Source: JAEYFP01 sp047602645
GTDB taxonomy: Bacteria; Bacillota; Clostridia; Lachnospirales; Lachnospiraceae
Direction: 5' to 3'
NCBI GenBank assembly: GCA_047602645.1
Contig: JASGGU010000006.1
Location: forward strand, 29,289-93,288
DNA: 64,000 bases
The translations under genes were made by a program, and so were the position numbers. Positions 51,881-61,800 of this stretch are shown here, piece by piece (positions within the stretch are counted from its first letter, which is position 1; each line of letters opens with the position of its first letter). The notes under the pieces are model-generated. The model was not told where the DNA came from and did not search any database. It worked only from the letters and a program-made list of their open reading frames with translations.

Positions 51881-51935
51881 AATGTACGCTCACGCACGAG
51901 AAATAAAGTAATGATAAATGATGGAGGAATGCAAA

Positions 51936-54347
51936 ATGGCAGTACCTTATAACCACAGAGAAGTGGAGCAGAAATGGACAAAGGAATGGGAGAAGGTGCC
52001 CGTCAATGTGAACGACGGAACGCGGCCGAAATATTATTGCCTTGATATGTTTCCGTATCCGTCAGGCAACGGACTGCACGTCGGTCATTGGAGAGGCTAT
52101 GTGATTTCTGACGTATGGAGCAGATATAAGCTGCTTAACGGATATTATATTATTCACCCGATGGGTTGGGATGCATTCGGGCTGCCCGCCGAAAACTATG
52201 CGATTAAGATGGGGGTGCATCCTGCAAAATCCACGGCGGAGAATGTGGCCAATATTAAAAAGCAGATCAACCAGATTGCGGCGTTGTATGATTGGGATAT
52301 GGAAGTCAACACGACCGATCCTGACTTTTATAAATGGACACAGTGGATTTTTGTTAAGATGTTCAAGGCCGGCCTTGCTTATGAAAAGGAAATGCCCATC
52401 AATTGGTGTCCTTCCTGCAAGACAGGGCTTGCAAACGAAGAGGTTGTCGACGGAAAATGTGAACGCTGCGGAACCGAAGTGACAAAAAAGAACTTAAAGC
52501 AATGGATGTTAAAGATTACAAGCTATGCGGACAGACTTTTAAAAGATCTGGATAAACTGGATTGGCCGGAAAAGGTCAAAAAGATGCAGACAGACTGGAT
52601 CGGTAAATCCTATGGCGCAGAGGTTGATTTCCGTGTGGACGGCTTCGATGAAGGCATTACCGTCTATACGACAAGACCTGATACGCTGTACGGCGCGACA
52701 TTTATGGTGCTTGCACCGGAGCACGCATTGGCGGCAAGACTTGCCAACGATGCGACGCGTGCGGCGGTCGAAAAATATATTTACGATGCTTCAATGAAAT
52801 CAAATGTAGACAGATTACAGGATAAGGAAAAGACCGGTGTATTCACGGGTTCTTATGCGATTAATCCGCTCAACAACAAAAAAATTCCGATCTGGCTGTC
52901 CGACTATGTGCTTGCGGATTATGGAACTGGCGCAATTATGTGCGTACCGGCACATGACGACAGAGATTTTGATTTTGCGAAAAAATTTGATATTCCGATT
53001 GTCCAGGTCATTGCAAAGGACGGCAGGGAAATTGAGCACATGACGGAAGCATACACGGAGGCTGCCGGAACGATGATCAATTCCGGAGACTGGAACGGGA
53101 TGGAATCGGGCGTTCTTAAAAAAGAAGCGCCGCTCATAATTGAACAGCGGGGGTTCGGTAAAAAAACGGTCAACTATAAGCTGCGTGACTGGGTTTTCTC
53201 AAGGCAGCGTTACTGGGGGGAGCCGATTCCGATCATTCATTGCCCAGACTGCGGCTGCGTACCGGTGCCTGAGGAGGAGCTTCCGCTGCTCCTTCCGGAA
53301 GTGGAGTCCTATCAGCCGACGGGTACGGGTGAGTCTCCGCTTGCCGATATTACGGATTGGGTAACTACAACGTGTCCGGTGTGCGGAAAGCCCGCAAAAA
53401 GAGAGACAAATACAATGCCTCAGTGGGCAGGTTCCTCTTGGTATTTTTTAAGATATATAGACAGTCACAATAAGGAAGAGCTTGTCAATCGTGAAAAGGC
53501 GGATGCAATGCTTCCTGTGGATATGTATATCGGCGGTGTCGAGCATGCGGTACTGCATTTGCTGTATTCAAGGTTTTATACGAAATTTTTAAACGACATC
53601 GGAGTCGTTGATTTTGACGAACCGTTTACAAAGCTGTTTAATCAGGGTATGATTACCGGAAAGAACGGTATCAAGATGAGCAAGTCCAAGGGCAATGTCG
53701 TATCGCCGGATGATCTCGTGCGTGATTACGGCTGTGATTCCCTAAGACTTTACGAACTGTTCGTCGGCCCTCCGGAACTGGATTCCGAATGGGATGACAG
53801 AGGCATCGACGGCGTTTATCGTTTCCTGACAAGACTTTGGAATCTTGTTTTGGATAATTGCGAAAAGAACGTTCAGGCAAATGGCGAAATGCTGAAATAC
53901 CGGAATAAGATGATTCATGATATTACAAATCGACTTGATAATTTTAGCTTAAATACGGTTGTATCCGGTTTTATGGAATACAATAATAAGTTTATTGAAC
54001 TGGCAAAAACAGACGGTATTGATAAAGAGACTCTTGAGACGATTGTTCTTTTGCTTTCTCCGTTTGCACCGCATATCAGTGAAGAGCTTTGGAGCCGTTT
54101 GGGACATACGCAGTCCGTATTTGCAAAGGCATGGCCGAAGGCTGATGCAGAGGCGATGAAGGATACGGAAAAGGAGGTTGCCGTACAGATTAACGGAAAG
54201 ACGAAGGTTGTTGTAAAGATCGCTGTGGAGGCCGATCAGGAAACAGCAATTGCCGCCGGAAAAGCAGCGCTGGGCAATAAGCTTGTGGGTACGATCGTAA
54301 AGGAAATTTATGTTCCGGGAAGGATCATTAATATTGTCTGCAGGTAG
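51936..54347 (+). CDS. leuS: Leucyl-tRNA synthetase
   Basis: Charges tRNA-Leu. The 803-residue class I enzyme has HIGH as HVGH in GNGLHVGHWRGYV and KMSKS intact in NGIKMSKSKGNVV, a large CP1 editing domain (about 230-420 with TTRPDTLYGATFMVLAPEH), and a zinc-like CPSCKTGLANEEVVDGKCERCG module; a second Cys cluster occurs at CPDCGC and CPVCGK. GGAGGAAT before ATG 51936 sets the start (an upstream ATG at 51918 exists in frame). It has its own promoter and a structured leader. Confidence 0.96.
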   Translation: MAVPYNHREVEQKWTKEWEKVPVNVNDGTRPKYYCLDMFPYPSGNGLHVGHWRGYVISDVWSRYKLLNGYYIIHPMGWDAFGLPAENYAIKMGVHPAKSTAENVANIKKQINQIAALYDWDMEVNTTDPDFYKWTQWIFVKMFKAGLAYEKEMPINWCPSCKTGLANEEVVDGKCERCGTEVTKKNLKQWMLKITSYADRLLKDLDKLDWPEKVKKMQTDWIGKSYGAEVDFRVDGFDEGITVYTTRPDTLYGATFMVLAPEHALAARLANDATRAAVEKYIYDASMKSNVDRLQDKEKTGVFTGSYAINPLNNKKIPIWLSDYVLADYGTGAIMCVPAHDDRDFDFAKKFDIPIVQVIAKDGREIEHMTEAYTEAAGTMINSGDWNGMESGVLKKEAPLIIEQRGFGKKTVNYKLRDWVFSRQRYWGEPIPIIHCPDCGCVPVPEEELPLLLPEVESYQPTGTGESPLADITDWVTTTCPVCGKPAKRETNTMPQWAGSSWYFLRYIDSHNKEELVNREKADAMLPVDMYIGGVEHAVLHLLYSRFYTKFLNDIGVVDFDEPFTKLFNQGMITGKNGIKMSKSKGNVVSPDDLVRDYGCDSLRLYELFVGPPELDSEWDDRGIDGVYRFLTRLWNLVLDNCEKNVQANGEMLKYRNKMIHDITNRLDNFSLNTVVSGFMEYNNKFIELAKTDGIDKETLETIVLLLSPFAPHISEELWSRLGHTQSVFAKAWPKADAEAMKDTEKEVAVQINGKTKVVVKIAVEADQETAIAAGKAALGNKLVGTIVKEIYVPGRIINIVCR

Positions 54348-54377
54348 GATTTAAGAATCGTTTCAGGGGGCACTGTT

Positions 54378-55070
54378 ATGTGGGTGGATTTTGTGAAAGA
54401 TATACGAGATTTGACTCTGCTGTCTATCAGTTTGCGGTTAATACTTGCGATATTTGCAGGAATATTAATTGGTATTGACCGCGGAATGAAACGGCGTGGA
54501 GCCGGCATAAAGACCCATGTGCTCGTTTGCCTTGGCTCGACTGTCGTTATGATGACAGGGCAATATATTTATAATTATTTCGGTTCGGAGAATGATATCA
54601 GCCGTCTTGGGGCACAGGTCATCAGCGGCATTGGTTTTCTGGGTGTCGGGACGATCATTGTGACCGGTAGGAATCAAGTACGCGGGCTGACAACGGCAGC
54701 TGGTTTATGGGCGTGTGCCTGCATTGGTCTTGCTTTCGGTATCGGATTTTACGAAGGCGGTCTGATTGCATTGGCGTTTGTTTATATTACATTTATCGGG
54801 CTGACGAAGTTGGATTTATATGTATATCGGCATTCCAAGGTGCTGGAGCTTTATATTGAGGTTGACAGCGGCAAACGCGCCGTGGAGCTGATGAAAATGC
54901 TTCGGAAGCTGGAGCTGCGCGTGGCAGCATTTGAAACAACAAAAACAAAAGTTAAAAATGATTGTGTATCTGTTATGGCGACAATAGAGCTACCCAACCG
55001 CCATATGCGCGAGGAGACGCTTTTGGAAATTCGCGATATGGCAGGGGTGCTGTTTGTAGAGGACCTGTAA
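54378..55070 (+). CDS. MgtC/SapB-family membrane protein
   Basis: A 230-residue protein with an N-terminal domain of four to five membrane segments (about 15-150) and a C-terminal ACT-like soluble domain (about 155-230). The family pattern is clear: LILAIFAGILIGIDRGMKRRGAGIKTHVLVCLGS, and ISGIGFLGVGTIIV, TTAAGLWACACIGLA. MgtC proteins affect magnesium and membrane potential homeostasis, in some cases by binding the F-type ATPase; transport has not been shown. GGGGG precedes the ATG. Confidence 0.92.
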   Translation: MWVDFVKDIRDLTLLSISLRLILAIFAGILIGIDRGMKRRGAGIKTHVLVCLGSTVVMMTGQYIYNYFGSENDISRLGAQVISGIGFLGVGTIIVTGRNQVRGLTTAAGLWACACIGLAFGIGFYEGGLIALAFVYITFIGLTKLDLYVYRHSKVLELYIEVDSGKRAVELMKMLRKLELRVAAFETTKTKVKNDCVSVMATIELPNRHMREETLLEIRDMAGVLFVEDL

Positions 55071-55099
55071 ATGAGCTTATTTAAAAAATGAGCTCATTT
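55069..55099. terminator. Possible terminator between convergent genes
   Basis: AAATGAGCT (55069-55077) pairs with AGCTCATTT (55091-55099), 13-base loop, next to A/T runs. It overlaps the end of the small minus-strand gene. Confidence 0.5.
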
Positions 55100-55352
55100 T
55101 AAGAAGCTGTTCGATTCGCTGCACCTCATCCGGTGCACTGTGTTTTCTGATTACGGAAACAATGCGCGTCGTTTCATCGTTTGTAAATTCAATTCTGTTA
55201 GTTCTCGCCTTGGAAAGAAGTGCGAGAAGATAAGGCATTTTTTCCTGCTCCGTTAAATTTTTCGAATCAAATAATATTTTTTTAATAAATTCAATTTTTT
55301 CACGATTAATTCCGACAAGTGCCGGATCATTAATCCATTCTGAAGAATCCAT
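55077..55352 (-). CDS. Small conserved-looking protein of unknown function
   Basis: A 91-residue soluble protein, predicted to be helical, with no motif I recognise. It starts MDSSEWINDPALVGINREK and has many charged and Leu residues, suggesting a helix bundle. AAAGGATGATCCT precedes the ATG at a normal distance. It lies 33 bases after the other unknown gene (219 residues) and reads the same way, so the two are likely one operon. A link to spore coat or sporulation was considered because of the nearby Gly/Cys-rich gene but nothing in the sequence supports it. Confidence 0.7.
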   Translation of the reverse strand: MDSSEWINDPALVGINREKIEFIKKILFDSKNLTEQEKMPYLLALLSKARTNRIEFTNDETTRIVSVIRKHSAPDEVQRIEQLLKMSSFFK

Positions 55353-55385
55353 AGGATCATCCTTTCTAAATGATGGTTTTAATTA

Positions 55386-56036
55386 TTAGATGTTATCTTT
55401 AAACCGATTAAACAGTTCCAGCTGTTCAGGCGATAGCATTGCCTCAAACATCGCCGGATTGATTCCGGGGGCCGCAGTGGGAATTTCGTCCTCATCGATG
55501 ACCTGGATAACAGTTTCCCCGTCGTCGCTGTTTGTTTTGCCGGTAAACTGTTTCATCATTTGTACCATATTCATGATTTTTTCCATGTCCATGCCGTCTG
55601 AAAACCCGGCGCTGTCCATATTGGTTCCTCCGAAAAAATCGCTGCCCATATTCATTCCGTTAAATAGCCCGTCACCGTTCATTTCCATCATCATTTTAAA
55701 AAGAGGCGCATAGGATTCGTACATTGTAAATGCATTGAAAATACCGGAGATTTGGGAAAACATCTGTGTCTCCTCCTCATTTCCAAGCATGGAAAGCGCT
55801 GAAAAGAGCGTATGGTAGTCAGTATTCCACTGGGCATCCTTTGGATACGGGAAAAATGTCTGCGGTTTTCTGAAGAGCGAGATCGTATGAACCAGTTCGG
55901 AAAATTTAATATAGACATAGAGCATGCCCTTGTCGGCAACCGGCAGAAACGGAAGGGATACCTTCATCATTTTCAGATGACGGGTTGTTGTATAGGAATC
56001 AAATTCTGAAATTGAAGAAAAGGCATCTTTTTCCAT
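55386..56036 (-). CDS. Met-rich protein of unknown function
   Basis: A 216-residue protein with no domain I recognise. The C-terminal half is unusually rich in Met, Gly, Asp and Asn (e.g. NGMNMGSDFFGGTNMDS and MEKIMNMVQMMKQ, where the last looks like an amphipathic helix), ending with PGINPAMFEAMLSPEQLEL, a helix-turn-helix-like stretch. ATG 56036 is chosen; a TTG three codons earlier has no clear advantage. No signal peptide is evident. It shares an operon with the 91-residue gene. Confidence 0.68.
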   Translation of the reverse strand: MEKDAFSSISEFDSYTTTRHLKMMKVSLPFLPVADKGMLYVYIKFSELVHTISLFRKPQTFFPYPKDAQWNTDYHTLFSALSMLGNEEETQMFSQISGIFNAFTMYESYAPLFKMMMEMNGDGLFNGMNMGSDFFGGTNMDSAGFSDGMDMEKIMNMVQMMKQFTGKTNSDDGETVIQVIDEDEIPTAAPGINPAMFEAMLSPEQLELFNRFKDNI

Positions 56037-56056
56037 CAAGCACAAAAATCCCGTCG

Positions 56057-56085
56057 GCTATATTTGTACTATACTTATGTCTCAA
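56057..56085 (-). promoter_or_regulatory. Promoter candidate for the Met-rich gene
   Basis: On the minus strand TTGAGA (56085-56080) and TATAGC (56062-56057) with 17-base spacing. It ends about 20 bases before the start codon. Confidence 0.5.
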
Positions 56086-56150
56086 CCCCGACTTTTATGC
56101 GTGGCGTTACTTTTGTTTGGCATACGGAGCAATTTCCTATCTAACAAGAA

Positions 56151-56182
56151 AAGAGAGCACCTGCGAAGGTGCTCTTTTGAGA
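56151..56182 (-). terminator. Terminator of the Gly/Cys-rich gene
   Basis: AGAGCACCT (56154-56162) pairs with AGGTGCTCT (56167-56175), GCGA loop, with TCTTTTCTT on the minus strand. It may also act weakly on the plus strand. Confidence 0.82.
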
Positions 56183-56189
56183 GAAGTAA

Positions 56190-56435
56190 TTAGCAGAAAG
56201 AATTTCCGCCGCAGCAGCTCAGGAGCAGGAGAATGATGATGATACATTCGCATCCGCCGCCACCGCCGAAAGATAAGAGACCGTTGCCGCATCCGTTGCC
56301 GCATCCGCTGCCGCATGAATCATTATTACTGCCGCATCCACCGCACAGACATAATAAAAGAATGATCCAGATAATGGAATTACAGCCACTATCATTCCCG
56401 GTACCGCCGCATCCGCAGTGATTTAAGTCGCCCAT
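56190..56435 (-). CDS. Gly/Cys-rich small protein (probable spore or envelope protein)
   Basis: An 81-residue protein with about 17 Cys and many Gly, with two hydrophobic Ile/Leu runs (IIWIILLLCLCGGC and CIIIILLLLSCCGG) and GCG/GNG repeats between. This composition matches small proteins of sporulating Clostridia, some annotated as chorion-class high-cysteine proteins, that I take to be coat- or membrane-associated. CGGAGG precedes the ATG. Upstream is a match to a sigma-K promoter, which fits late expression in the mother cell. Function is not known; metal binding or cross-linking are possible. Confidence 0.8.
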   Translation of the reverse strand: MGDLNHCGCGGTGNDSGCNSIIWIILLLCLCGGCGSNNDSCGSGCGNGCGNGLLSFGGGGGCECIIIILLLLSCCGGNSFC

Positions 56436-56467
56436 ATTATTAATCCTCCGATATTTTGTTTATGCTA

Positions 56468-56494
56468 TATAGTATGAGCATCAATAAAAATGGT
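56468..56494 (-). promoter_or_regulatory. Sigma-K-like promoter of the Gly/Cys-rich gene
   Basis: On the minus strand AC (56494-56493), a 16-base spacer and CATACTATA (56476-56468) match AC-N16/17-CATANNNTA, about 33 bases before the start codon. CATACTA also fits a sigma-G -10 box. Confidence 0.5.
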
Positions 56495-56562
56495 GACAGC
56501 ATACAAAAATAAAAAATTAGTAAATTGTAACAAAAAATTGAGACAATATATAGCAAAAAGAC

Positions 56563-56590
56563 TTGATATTTTGCCTAGATATAGTAAAAT
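56563..56590 (+). promoter_or_regulatory. Promoter candidate for the 337-residue gene and sortase
   Basis: TTGATA (56563-56568) and TAAAAT (56585-56590) with 16-base spacing, about 70 bases before the ATG. Confidence 0.55.
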
Positions 56591-56658
56591 AAAGAAAGGA
56601 ATGCGTAAGTATTTCTATTTTGTATAACAGAAAAGCTGTTGAAAAGAAGGGCTGTTTT

Positions 56659-57669
56659 ATGCATTCCGCACTGTTTGTTTTAGAAAATTCATCTTTTGCA
56701 AGCCAAATTAGAAAACTGCTGAGAATGCGCGATATACCGTGCTGTTTCGCACATACCGAAGAAGAAGCGCTTGCAGTCATGGAATGCAATGAAATTGCGG
56801 TGGCTATGATTTCCTTGAGCCTTACTTCGACTGATGTCAAGAGACTGGCAAAGAAGCTTCTGCATAAGAATGAGCGTCTGCAGCTCTTGCTCTTATTCGA
56901 GAAAGCAGATATCAGAAGCGCGATTTTTTTACATAATACGCTTTTTTGCAGCGGACTTTTTTGCAGGGAGCTGCTTTCGGCAGAAGAACTGCTGGAGAAG
57001 CTTAAAGCAGCGCTCCTTCATTACGGCGAAGACGATGGACAGGAACAGAGGAAGGATGCATTCCTGGAAAAAGAAACGGAATATGAGAATAGGATGTTTC
57101 AAGTATCTTCTTTGTTGAATGACCGAATGGAGAGTTATCGGGAAATTATTCGTCATTTCCATTTATGCGGCAGACATCTTCCCGGTATAGGGAGTGAGAT
57201 TTCACAGACAGAATGTATGGCCGATGTTCTTTCCTGCCACGAACAGATATTGGAGGATTTTATACAGATCCATCTGTTGAGAGAACCGCTGCCGGAGAGC
57301 TTTTTTGCTGCTGCCGCGGAGAAATTCGACCATCCCTCATTGAACAAATATTATAAGATTACAAATGAGGTGACAGGAGACATAGCAGGGGATACCTTTC
57401 AAAACATTGCTTTTTTGCTGAGTGTACTGTCTTCCTATTTTGATTATTTTTATTCGGAATACAGGGCCCGTGTGATCGTTTCAGAAGTTGAACGGTGCTA
57501 TCTTTTAGATATCCTGTATGAAATCGACAAGTATGAGACGATGAAAAAAGCTGGTAAGGACCTGGCGGGGCTGAATGAAAAATTATTATCTGTCTATGCG
57601 GCAAAGGCGGTATATAGGAGTAAAGGTAATAGGATGCAGTATAAAATTTATTTTGCAAGATCCCTTTGA
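56659..57669 (+). CDS. Unknown protein, N-terminal receiver-like fold, upstream of sortase
   Basis: A 336-residue protein of unknown function. The first 115 residues (SALFVLENSSFASQIRKLL ... AVAMISLSLTSTDVKRLAKKL ... LLLLFEKAD) follow a beta-alpha alternation like a response-regulator receiver but lack the acidic pair and the phospho-Asp (MISLSL at its place), so it is at most a pseudo-receiver. The rest is helical and charged, without membrane segments or a signal peptide. It lies 31 bases before sortase B in the same direction, with AAGAAGG before ATG 56659. A regulatory or assembly role for the surface module is possible but not shown. Confidence 0.68.
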   Translation: MHSALFVLENSSFASQIRKLLRMRDIPCCFAHTEEEALAVMECNEIAVAMISLSLTSTDVKRLAKKLLHKNERLQLLLLFEKADIRSAIFLHNTLFCSGLFCRELLSAEELLEKLKAALLHYGEDDGQEQRKDAFLEKETEYENRMFQVSSLLNDRMESYREIIRHFHLCGRHLPGIGSEISQTECMADVLSCHEQILEDFIQIHLLREPLPESFFAAAAEKFDHPSLNKYYKITNEVTGDIAGDTFQNIAFLLSVLSSYFDYFYSEYRARVIVSEVERCYLLDILYEIDKYETMKKAGKDLAGLNEKLLSVYAAKAVYRSKGNRMQYKIYFARSL

Positions 57670-57700
57670 GACGAAAGATTAGGAAGAGGAATGTACCATA

Positions 57701-58786
57701 GTGGCTGAAAAAATAGAAGAAGCGAGACGACGCGACACGGATAGGATTGCTCAAATTCGTCAGAAATGGAATCTCGATCAGATAGAGGATTTGACGGAAG
57801 TATCCGGTTTGCTGCAGAACGGAAGCATTCAGTTTGAAACAGCTCTCGGCAGAGAGTTTGACGACGAACTGTATGAGCGGCTGCAGCTGATGAAACAGCG
57901 GGATATGAGAGGGCGAAAATCCGCAAAGGCTGCAAAAAAGAATGCGGTGCAGGGAAAGCCCCCGCAAAAGTCCAAACCGGAGTTGGTTCCGCAAAAAGAA
58001 ACACTATTAAAAAAAGAGAAGAACAGAAAACTGATTATGCGGTTCAGCGCGTTGGTTGCCGTGCTGAGTCTCGGATATTTTATATTTTACAGCTATCAGG
58101 CATACAAGTCAGGCAGGGAATTTGAAGAACTTTCCGAACTGAAAAATTCAGACTTCACACTTTACAGGCCTGCGCGGGTCACCGTGGATGAGCCGGGAGA
58201 GACACCGGATATTCTGGAAGACTATGTTACTTTATATAATAAAAATAAAAGTCTAATCGGATGGCTTAAAATTGACGATACAATAATAGACTACCCTGTG
58301 ATGTATTCCAAAAACGAGGAATATTATTTAGATCATAATTTCAATCAGAAAAAGGATGCTAACGGTTCCTTGTTTATTGATGCTCAGTGCAGCGTTTGGC
58401 CGCGGAGCCAGAATATCATCATCTACGGACATAACATGAAATCGGGAAAAATGTTTGGCAGTCTCAGTAAATATAAAAGTGAAGCCTATTATGAGAAGCA
58501 TCCTGTGATAAAGTTTGATACGCTTTATGAAAAGGGCGAATATCAGGTTATGTTTGTCTTTTCGGAGATTGTTCATGACGAGACGGAGGTGGCATTCAAA
58601 TATTATCAGTTCGTGAATGCCAATTCAGAGCAGGAATACGCTTCTAATATGGAAGAAATGAAAAAGATGTCCCTATATGATACGGATATCACATCCAAAT
58701 ATGGTGATGAACTGATCACACTATCGACCTGCGATTACACAGCGGGCTCGGAACGATTTGCGGTTATTGCAAAACGGATTAATTAA
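57701..58786 (+). CDS. srtB: Class B sortase
   Basis: A membrane-bound transpeptidase that joins surface proteins to the cell wall. Catalytic residues are His244 in IYGHNMKSG, Cys344 in LSTCDY and Arg352 in SERFAV. A membrane segment lies at about 117-137, preceded by an unusually long charged cytoplasmic N-terminus of about 115 residues. The domain has the SrtB pattern KIDDTIIDYPVMYSKN and LDHNF. The start codon is GTG 57701. The gene directly downstream encodes a protein with a PQTGD sorting signal, so it is the likely substrate; clostridial SrtB enzymes are known to take PxTG motifs. Confidence 0.93.
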   Translation: MAEKIEEARRRDTDRIAQIRQKWNLDQIEDLTEVSGLLQNGSIQFETALGREFDDELYERLQLMKQRDMRGRKSAKAAKKNAVQGKPPQKSKPELVPQKETLLKKEKNRKLIMRFSALVAVLSLGYFIFYSYQAYKSGREFEELSELKNSDFTLYRPARVTVDEPGETPDILEDYVTLYNKNKSLIGWLKIDDTIIDYPVMYSKNEEYYLDHNFNQKKDANGSLFIDAQCSVWPRSQNIIIYGHNMKSGKMFGSLSKYKSEAYYEKHPVIKFDTLYEKGEYQVMFVFSEIVHDETEVAFKYYQFVNANSEQEYASNMEEMKKMSLYDTDITSKYGDELITLSTCDYTAGSERFAVIAKRIN

Positions 58787-58842
58787 ATTGTACAAAAGCG
58801 AAATGTAAACAGAATAAGTACAGAAGTTAAAGGAGAACGTAC

Positions 58843-61800
58843 ATGGCAGCCAAAGTTTCCAAAATGAAAAAAGTCAAATTAAAGAAAAGTGCGAGGAGAA
58901 CAATTGCTGGGTTGCTCATGGTGACAGCCCTGATTGTGGCCGCAGTTCCAGTGCAGGATGTTGTGGCGGTAACCACGGCTGCGACGGGTATTCCGAATCT
59001 TGACACGATTGTAAATACTTATGGCTTTTGCAATAATGCAACCGACCAAACTTCTGTTACAACAGATGAGTCGGAATCTAAATTTGGATTTCCATTAGAC
59101 GGAGAGGTAACTATTACTCCAGAATCGGGTGGAACCTATACTTACTATAAAATAAATATGTCGGGAATGCTTGATTCAAGTATTCCGGTGCCTCTTTACC
59201 AGCTGCAGAAACCGACCGTCGGTTCGACGGGTTTTTCCTCTGTCAAGAAATATATTGGTACGGGCGGAAGCGGTTATCAGCCTGATGAGACTATTTATCT
59301 TGGAGATGCGGTCGGTTATCAGGACACCAGCTATGCGGCTTCAGAGTATTATGTAAAGAAAGGTGAAGAACTTTACAAATATAAGGAAGAGGTGATGACG
59401 GGAAAGAATGATCCCGTTAAAGAAATAAATACTACCGGTGAATACAAATATTTAAAAGTTACGGTCAGCAAAATGGAAGGGAATACAATGAGCGGAAATG
59501 CCATTGTTTCTGAAGTTTTTTATGCATGCGCTAGTAAACAACCGATTTATTCCATTGCGGACTATGCTTTTTATGATAGAGCTAATTTTAGTAAGTTAAG
59601 TTTTCCTTCCGGTGTCACAAAAATTGGTGATCATGCCTTTGAGAAATGTAGTAGTTTGAATTCCGTGTATCTGGCAGGTGACTGTGAATCGGTAGGAGTT
59701 AACGCATTTGCAGAGTGCGGACAGATTACAAGCGTGACATTTGCCGAGGAAACACAGTTTAAGAAAATCGGTGACGGAGCATTTGCAGAGTGTAAAATTT
59801 CTTCCATTGTATTCCCAAACACACTAGTTAAAATTGGTTCCGGCGCATTTTATGATTGTTTTGAATTGAATGATACAATTGATGGCTATTCCTCTTCCGG
59901 AATGTTTCGAAAGCTGAATGGGAATGTTACTTTGGAAATTGGAGATTATGCATTTGCAGGATGTAGAAGTCTCACGGAAATGAAAATGTATAAAAATATA
60001 GTTGCGCTAGGGAAGGGTTCAGGTTCCGTTACGGGCGATGGCATTTTTGCGGGTTGTTCTAACTTGAAGAAGCTTGAACTGCCTGAGAGCTTTGGAACGG
60101 GAACTCAGAAAAAGCTTGCGCAGGGCTTCTTCTATGGCTGTAATAATTTACAATATGTTCGTTTTTATAATGATACAACAACCGCAACCGACAGAGATTT
60201 CATTACGGAAGCAAATAAAAAGGATGGGGAGACGGCAAATGTTCCCAACTCCTTTGCTATTTGGGGACCACGCCCGGCAAATCTCGGACCGGAAATATAT
60301 AATTATGCAAAAACAAACGGCAATACCTATATGTATTTAGACGAAAATAATAAGATAAATTACGAATTGACATTAAATGGATATAAATTTATTTTTGATA
60401 GTGATGGTTTATTGAAAGGATGCGAGCCTCAAACAGAAGCTTCAGATAAACTTACAATTCCCGACACCATCGGTTCCATTAACATTACTAAAATTGGAGC
60501 CGGAGCTTTCAAGGATATGGATAGTACAAAACCAACTACTATTGTTATACCGAATACAATAAAGGAAATTGGAGAGGGCGCGTTTCAAAATTGTGCGAAG
60601 CTAAAAGAAGTCTATATCAACACGACTGGTGTTGCAATCGGGAAGAGTGCATTTGCCGACAATGCCTCCTTAGAGGGAGTTTATTTTACACAGACTGACG
60701 CTGCGAACGGAGCGACGGCACTCGGGGAGGCCTGCTTTAAAAACTGTCCCAAAATGGAAATCATTGAATTAAGAAATGACGATCCGAATTCGGACGCAAT
60801 TTATGATGTAAATATTACTTCCATTGGGAATGAGGCATTTAAGACTGGAAAATCCACAAAGAATGCCGAGGGTGGTTTCCTTACCATTAAAGGAAAGATG
60901 GATGTTAATTACGCCCCGTTTGCTTTTGCGATTAACGGAAGCAATACGGTAAGTGTCATTGATGACAGTTATATTACGTATAAGAGCGGCAATCCGCAGA
61001 ATCTGATTGCAATGTACAGTAAGAATTTAAATAATGGCGCCGGCGGCGTGTCGCTAATGTCTTATCCGACTGTGGAGACAGTTGTCGATACTGTGTCAGG
61101 AAATAATATCAAAGTGCATGATTTGATTAACAAGGTGTCAAACGGTGAGCTAATTACAAAAAATCAGCAGGATATCATCGATAATACAATGGCAATCAGT
61201 GTGCCTCTCGGAATTAATTCGATTGAGCAGGCAAAAAATTCTCTGCTGGCTGACAATCCTTATTTCAGAAGGGTCAATGATTCCACAGATCATCAGCATG
61301 GACTGAAGACCTTAAATCTATATGGTGTAACCTCTTTGCCGGAGGCCGGACAAGCGTTTGCGGAAAACGAGAATCTGACTGCGGTGACGTTTCATTCCGA
61401 CGTTACCGATATCAGTTCGCTGCCGTTTTATAAATCTGTCAATGTGTCCGGTGTGACGTTTGTAAGCGAAGGAACCAAACAAAATGCAACGCCGGAAAAC
61501 CCATATTATTGGTGCGAAAATGGGATCATCTTCAGCTATGACGGTACCGATACGACGCTTGAGGAGGTGCTTCCCGGAAGAGGAAGCGTTGTCGGAGGGA
61601 CGACGATTGAAGCTGCCGAGACGAAGGATGTTACTCAAATTGCCGAAGGGGCTTTTAAGGACTGCGATATTATCAGGGAAGTTTCCTTTGCCTCCTCCTC
61701 AAATTTGAAGAAAATCCCTGCAGATTGCTTTTATGGCTGTGATCAGCTCACGGAAGTGACGCTTCCCGGTTCCGTCAATTCGATCGGAGACTCCGCGTTT

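Noticed and set aside
51789..51935. T-box riboswitch before leuS
   Set aside because: The GGTGG-ACCGCG core and a Leu specifier loop are missing and the leader is too short; kept only as an unclassified structured leader.
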